This document shows positions 6,315 through 9,424 of a DNA stretch of 9,424 nt, piece by piece. Below the pieces are notes generated by a model. It was not told where the DNA came from and did not search any database. It saw only the letters and a list, made by a program, of their open reading frames with translations. Within the stretch, counting starts at the first letter, position 1. The number at the start of each line of letters is the position of its first letter. The position numbers were made by a program, and so were the translations under genes. The DNA is from DASZYF01 sp035545535 (GTDB lineage Bacteria > Actinomycetota > Actinomycetes > Mycobacteriales > CAJCIY01), in NCBI GenBank assembly GCA_035545535.1, contig DASZYF010000214.1, positions 1 to 9,424 of the forward strand. The letters run 5' to 3'.

Positions 6315-7784
6315 TCAGCCTTCGCGCTCCTCGATGAGCCGGCCACGGTTGACCTTCGTCGCTGCGCTGCGGGGGATGGCCTCGACGATCTCGACGGTCT
6401 TCGGCACCTTGTACGGCAGGATCTTGCTCTTCGCGTAGGCGATGACCGCCTCGGCCGAAGGTGGATCGGCCGGATCGGCCGGCTCGATGATCGCGTGCAC
6501 GCGCCGGCCCCACTCGGGGTCCTTGAGGCCGATGACGACGACGTCGGCGATCTGCGGGTGGTCGATGAGCGCGGTCTCCACCTCGGCGGGGAAGACGTTC
6601 GCGCCGCCGCTGATGATCATGTCGACCCGGCGGTCGATGATGAACAGGTAGCCGTCGCTGTCGAGGTAGCCCATGTCGCCGACGGTGACGAACCCGTCCT
6701 CGGTCGCCTTCGGCTTCGCCTGGTTGCCGATGAGGATCGAGCCGCCGTAGCTCGGTGAGCGCAGGTAGATGTCGCCGATCTCGCCGGCGGGCAGCTCGGT
6801 GCCGTCGGTGTCGAGGATGCGCACCTCGGTGCCGCGCTGGCCGCGACCGACGCTCCCCTCGTGCTCCATCCACTCCGCGCCGGTGAGCGCGGTGATGCCG
6901 AGACCCTCGGTCATGCCGTAGGCCATCACCAGGCGCATCGGGTCGATGAGCTTCGCCCAGCGATGCACGAGCGACGGGGGCATCGGGGCGGCGCCCTGGT
7001 TGATCCACACGATGGACGACAGGTCGCGATCGTCGGCACCGGGCGAGTCGGCCATCCGCTGCAGCATCGTCGGCGTCGCGGTGAACGTGGAGATGCGGTG
7101 CTTCTCGACGAGCTCGAGCGCGCGGGCACCGTCGAACTTCTGCATGACGACGAGCCGGTCGCCGGCCATCAGCATCTGCAGCGTCGCGAACGCGTTCACG
7201 TGGTACATCGGCGCGAGCACGAGCACGGTCTGCGGCCGGGGGACGGGGAACCACTGCTCGGCCATCGGCGTGCTGAACACCGGGTTGTGCAGGCTCGGCA
7301 AGGCCGCGACGATCACCTTGGGCGTGCCGGTGGAGCCGCTGCTGCAGATGCCGTGCATGTGCGGCGCCACCGCATCCGGCAGCTCGCTCGCATCGGTGCC
7401 GTCGGTCGCCCGGATCGCGTCGAGGTCGGACTCCGCGAGGTGCACCTTGGGCTCGATGACGTCGAGCACCCGCTCGAGCTCCCAGTCGGGGATGTCCCAG
7501 CGCACGGGCACCGGCACCACTCCGAGCTTCCACGCCGCGAACGCGCACGCGATGAGCTCCGGTGAGTTGCGGAGGCGCAGCGCGAGGCGGTCGCCCTGCG
7601 CCAGCCCGCGGCCCGCGAGCCAGTGCGCGATCTCGGTCGACCGGCGGTCGAGCCACCCGTAGGTGTGCGCCTGCTCGGTGCCGTCGGCGGCGACGTGGAT
7701 CGTCGCCACCTGGTCCGTGCGCTCGCGTCCGAGCGTGCGGATGTTCTCCGCGAAGCTGACCTGAGGCTCGTCGGGTGTCGCCAC
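6315..7784 (-). CDS. AMP-dependent acyl-CoA synthetase/ligase (ANL superfamily)
   Basis: This 489-residue protein shows the full set of adenylate-forming motifs. The phosphate loop SSGSTGTPK is at 148-156, YGMTE at 289-293, and GD (369-370) lies in the ribose-binding segment TVGDMGYLDSDGYLFIIDRR. The hinge to the C-terminal domain follows, then ISGGANVFPAEVE at 391-403. The catalytic lysine is Lys477 in SAATKVNRGRL. The enzyme activates a carboxylic acid with ATP to the acyl-adenylate and then the CoA thioester, in the cytosol. The GGANVFPAEVE and KDPEWGRRVHA segments resemble actinobacterial CoA ligases acting on steroid-type, aromatic or medium-chain acids rather than peptide-synthetase domains; no carrier protein is nearby. 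GTG 7784 lies 4 nt after the amidohydrolase stop and no other start fits. A short ADP-ADP repeat at about 436-441 comes from a 9-bp tandem duplication. The acid substrate is unknown. Confidence 0.94.
   Translation of the reverse strand: MATPDEPQVSFAENIRTLGRERTDQVATIHVAADGTEQAHTYGWLDRRSTEIAHWLAGRGLAQGDRLALRLRNSPELIACAFAAWKLGVVPVPVRWDIPDWELERVLDVIEPKVHLAESDLDAIRATDGTDASELPDAVAPHMHGICSSGSTGTPKVIVAALPSLHNPVFSTPMAEQWFPVPRPQTVLVLAPMYHVNAFATLQMLMAGDRLVVMQKFDGARALELVEKHRISTFTATPTMLQRMADSPGADDRDLSSIVWINQGAAPMPPSLVHRWAKLIDPMRLVMAYGMTEGLGITALTGAEWMEHEGSVGRGQRGTEVRILDTDGTELPAGEIGDIYLRSPSYGGSILIGNQAKPKATEDGFVTVGDMGYLDSDGYLFIIDRRVDMIISGGANVFPAEVETALIDHPQIADVVVIGLKDPEWGRRVHAIIEPADPADPPSAEAVIAYAKSKILPYKVPKTVEIVEAIPRSAATKVNRGRLIEEREG
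6463..6480. repeat. 9-bp tandem duplication inside the CoA ligase gene
   Basis: GGATCGGCC occurs twice in a row (6463-6471 and 6472-6480). The copies are in frame and encode the Ala-Asp-Pro repeat in a surface linker of the ligase C-terminal domain. Because it keeps the frame and lies in a linker, it is probably neutral. Confidence 0.8.
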
Positions 7785-7788
7785 CTGT

Positions 7789-8985
7789 CTAGGCGTTGGC
7801 GAGCACGGGCGGTTCGGCCGGCGTGAAGCGATAGAGGCGCTCGGCGTTGCCGCGCAGCAGCTTGTGCTGCTGGCGCTCGTTGAGGCCGCTGATGGCCTTG
7901 CGGGCCATGTCGATCGAGTTGGGCCACGTGGTGTCCGAGTGCGGGTAGTCCGTCTCGAACATCACGTTGTCCTCACCGATCGTGTCGAGGTTCGCGATGC
8001 CGTGGTCGTCGGCGATGAAGCAGCCGAACACGTGCTTCCGGAACTCGGCGTGCACGTCGAAGTCCATGAGGTCGACCTCGGAGTTGGCGTAGTCCATGAA
8101 CTGCGCGCCCTTGGTCACCCAGAACCGCTGCTTGTCCACGCACTGCGCGGCCCGCTCGAGGAAGTAGGGGATCCAGCCGATGTCACCCTCCGACAGCGCA
8201 ATCTTCAGGTTCGGGAAGCGCTGGAAGTTGCCGCTGAAGATCCACGACAGCATCGCGGCGGCCGGGCGGATGCCACCCCACGCGAGGTTGGCGAGGAACG
8301 GGGCGTCCTCCGAGATCTTCGGCACGTTGGACGAAGACCCGATGTGCATCGAGGCGACGAGCTCCATCTCGTTGGCCGCGGCGAAGACCGGGTCCCAGTA
8401 ACGGCCCTTGTCACAGATCGAGGGCAGTCCGAGCTTGGACGGCTCCTCGGAGAACGCGAAGGTCGTGACCCCGCGCGCCGCCATGCGCTCCATCTCCTTG
8501 ACCGCGGCCTGCGGGTCCCACATCGGGATGAGCATCATCGGGATGTAGCGGCCGGGCGCCGCGCCGCACCACTCCTCGAGCCACCAGTCGTTGTAGGCCT
8601 GCAGCAGGCGCAGGCCGAGCTCGCGGTCACTGCCCTCCATGAAGAGCTGGCCGCAGAAGCGCGTGATCGTGGGGAAGCACAGCGAGGCGAGGATGCCCGC
8701 GCGGTCCATGTCCTCGAGGCGGGCGGTCGGGTCGTAGCACCCGGGCCGCATCTCCCCGTACGTGATGGGCTCGGGGCTGAACTCCTCCTTGGTCTTGCCC
8801 ACCACCGCGGACAGACCCGAGCTCGGCATCTTCTTGCCGTCGTACAGCCAGTACTCGGCGCCCCCGTCCTGCACGAGCCGAGGCGCGCGGTCCTTGTCAG
8901 CCGCGGCCACGCGGTCCACCCAGAGGTGCCCCGGCTCGAGGATGTGGTCGTCGACCGAGATCAGCCAATCAAGGTTCAGGGACAT
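7789..8985 (-). CDS. Amidohydrolase-2 family protein (PF04909-like TIM-barrel metallohydrolase or decarboxylase)
   Basis: ATG 8985 is taken as the start because GTGAGG lies 8 nt upstream and the family N terminus begins there; an ATG at 9018 would add 11 residues without a ribosome-binding site. The product has 398 residues. The N-terminal barrel strand carries SVDDHILEP (Asp12, Asp13, His14), and His214 in SMHIGSSS is a likely metal ligand. A SEGDIGWIPYFLERA segment lies at 265-279. Asp346, in FETDYPHSD, fits the catalytic acid near the end of the barrel, and RGNAERLY near 378-385 is the usual C-terminal motif. The family includes hydrolases and non-oxidative decarboxylases such as ACMSD and gamma-resorcylate decarboxylase, so the reaction cannot be fixed. 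The first ligand motif is D-x-H rather than the H-x-H of ACMSD, as I recall for a large actinobacterial subgroup. It is the first gene of the operon, 4 nt before the CoA ligase. Confidence 0.92.
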   Translation of the reverse strand: MSLNLDWLISVDDHILEPGHLWVDRVAAADKDRAPRLVQDGGAEYWLYDGKKMPSSGLSAVVGKTKEEFSPEPITYGEMRPGCYDPTARLEDMDRAGILASLCFPTITRFCGQLFMEGSDRELGLRLLQAYNDWWLEEWCGAAPGRYIPMMLIPMWDPQAAVKEMERMAARGVTTFAFSEEPSKLGLPSICDKGRYWDPVFAAANEMELVASMHIGSSSNVPKISEDAPFLANLAWGGIRPAAAMLSWIFSGNFQRFPNLKIALSEGDIGWIPYFLERAAQCVDKQRFWVTKGAQFMDYANSEVDLMDFDVHAEFRKHVFGCFIADDHGIANLDTIGEDNVMFETDYPHSDTTWPNSIDMARKAISGLNERQQHKLLRGNAERLYRFTPAEPPVLANA

Positions 8986-9020
8986 CAGCGTCGCCTCACT
9001 GGAACGTCGATCTGACATGG

Positions 9021-9040
9021 GTAGAACGGCACTTCACTTC
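9021..9040 (+). repeat. 20-bp imperfect direct repeat, copy 1
   Basis: Copy 1 begins GTAGAACGGCACT and ends CACTTC, and matches copy 2 (9095-9114) at 19 of 20 positions. It also starts an inverted repeat: CTTCACT at 9032-9038 pairs with AGTGAAG at 9050-9056 across 11 nt. Its place upstream of two divergent genes suggests a regulator-binding site. Confidence 0.85.
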
Positions 9041-9088
9041 GTGACCAGCAGTGAAGCAGCGGCTCCGGGAGCCGTCAACGCTTGCGAG

Positions 9089-9125
9089 CAAGAAGTAGAA
9101 CGGCACTCCACTTCTTGGTGAAGTG
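9089..9125 (+). repeat. 20-bp direct repeat, copy 2, within overlapping inverted repeats
   Basis: Copy 2 of the direct repeat is at 9095-9114, 74 bp from copy 1. It sits inside a perfect 8-bp inverted repeat, CAAGAAGT (9089-9096) and ACTTCTTG (9110-9117), and overlaps a second one, CACTTC (9109-9114) with GAAGTG (9120-9125) around 5 nt. The dyads overlap the likely promoter of the lipoprotein gene, whose -10-like TATCCT starts 5 nt downstream, so binding here could block it. Confidence 0.75.
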
Positions 9126-9187
9126 TGCCTATCCTGGCCCGCACCCCGACCCCCGCGCACCGACATCCCGGGCGAACGGAGAGCGAG

Positions 9188-9424
9188 TTGACGTACGGCA
9201 CCGGGCAGCGACGGCGCTGCCTGCTCGCCACGACGGTGGCCGGCGCCGCGCTGCTGGCGGCCGCCTGCGGCAACCGGCACAGCCACGCCGAGGTGGTCGC
9301 CGCGGCCAACCCGGGCGTCACCGTCACCGGCCCGACGGCGGCGGCGCCGGCGCCGCTGGACGGCTCCGCCGGCAGCACGACGCCGGTGACCACGACGGCG
9401 ACCACCGCCGCAACCACACCGGCC
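9188..9424 (+). CDS. Putative lipoprotein, N-terminal part (3' end outside window)
   Basis: The frame from TTG 9188 stays open to the window end and gives 79 residues. GGAGAG at 9178-9183, 4 nt upstream, supports this start. The N terminus is a lipoprotein signal: positive QRRR at 7-10, a hydrophobic stretch, and the lipobox LAAAC with Cys27 as the acylated residue. The arginines followed by CLL could also be a weak Tat signal. After Cys27 comes a short polar segment (GNRHSHAEVV) and then a Thr-, Ala- and Pro-rich linker, which usually tethers an extracytoplasmic domain to the membrane. Divergence from a catabolic operon suggests a substrate-binding protein of an ABC transporter, but the functional domain lies beyond the edge and this is inference only. 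The TTG start and missing body limit certainty. Confidence 0.7.
   Translation, partial: MTYGTGQRRRCLLATTVAGAALLAAACGNRHSHAEVVAAANPGVTVTGPTAAAPAPLDGSAGSTTPVTTTATTAATTPA

Larger units (their letters stand above)
8986..9187. promoter_or_regulatory. Divergent promoter region between the amidohydrolase operon and the lipoprotein gene
   Basis: About 200 bp without a credible gene separates two divergent starts. It holds the GTGAGG ribosome-binding site of the amidohydrolase (complement of 8994-8999), a pair of 20-bp direct repeats, several CACTTC/GAAGTG dyads, and a weak -10-like TATCCT at 9130-9135 for the plus strand. On the minus strand a TTGACG (complement of 9073-9078) could be a -35 element, but its -10 is poor. 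Both operons are probably controlled from here by a regulator that binds the repeats. Confidence 0.6.

Noticed and set aside
4964..6337. 457-codon plus-strand open frame opposite the esterase
   Set aside because: It is arginine-, glycine- and histidine-rich shadow sequence with no domain, and it lies opposite a clear secreted hydrolase.
7864..9015. 383-codon plus-strand open frame opposite the amidohydrolase
   Set aside because: It is a mirror of a well-conserved gene with no recognisable motif or ribosome-binding site.
9021..9114. KstR-type operator, suggested by TAGAAC in both 20-bp repeats
   Set aside because: The full KstR-like palindrome needs a GTTCTA arm right after the TAGAAC arm; here CACT follows instead, so only half of the motif is present in each copy.
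9021..9114. Repeats as transposon ends, an attachment site or a short CRISPR array
   Set aside because: There are only two copies, in direct orientation 74 bp apart, with no transposase, integrase or cas gene and no regular spacer series.
8996..9417. Minus-strand open frames across the 9.0-9.4 kb promoter and lipoprotein region
   Set aside because: They cover the repeats and the lipoprotein start in antisense, have no recognisable domain and lack a good start. The lipoprotein signal on the plus strand explains the region better.

Overview
The window is very GC-rich, densely coded DNA with frequent GTG and TTG starts. It contains two luciferase-like (LLM) flavin/F420 oxidoreductases, a cytochrome P450, an antigen-85-like secreted esterase and a lipoprotein. 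Together these point to an environmental actinobacterium; the genus cannot be fixed from this sequence. No RNA gene, mobile element, CRISPR array or phage gene is visible. The only non-coding stretches of any size are two divergent promoter regions of 116 and about 200 bp.

Layout. Positions 1-1964 (+ strand) hold the 3' part of an LLM oxidoreductase, then a zinc-dependent alcohol dehydrogenase, then a small cupin resembling 2,4'-dihydroxyacetophenone dioxygenase. These are packed as an operon: a 9-nt gap, then a 4-nt GTGA overlap. A TetR-type regulator (1948-2574, -) converges on the cupin and overlaps its last 17 nt. A cytochrome P450 (2691-3980, +) diverges from the regulator across a 116-bp region rich in nested dyad symmetry. 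A four-gene operon runs on the - strand from 8985 down to 3999, in the order amidohydrolase-2 family protein, AMP-dependent acyl-CoA ligase, secreted antigen-85-like esterase, and second LLM oxidoreductase. The junctions are tight, with gaps of 4 nt and 46 nt and then a 4-nt overlap. Upstream of this operon, a region of about 200 bp with a 20-bp imperfect direct repeat and several CACTTC/GAAGTG dyads separates it from a divergent lipoprotein gene cut by the right edge.

How the genes may work together (inference). The composition is that of a catabolic island for an unidentified hydrophobic, ester- or ketone-containing compound. The secreted esterase and the surface lipoprotein could release and capture the substrate. 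The P450, alcohol dehydrogenase and cupin could hydroxylate it, oxidise it to a ketone and cleave a C-C bond. The CoA ligase would activate the resulting acid, while the LLM oxidoreductases and the amidohydrolase-2 protein would handle further redox, hydrolytic or decarboxylation steps. The TetR regulator is the obvious local switch. The families are recognised with fair to high confidence; the substrate and the order of steps are not shown by the sequence.
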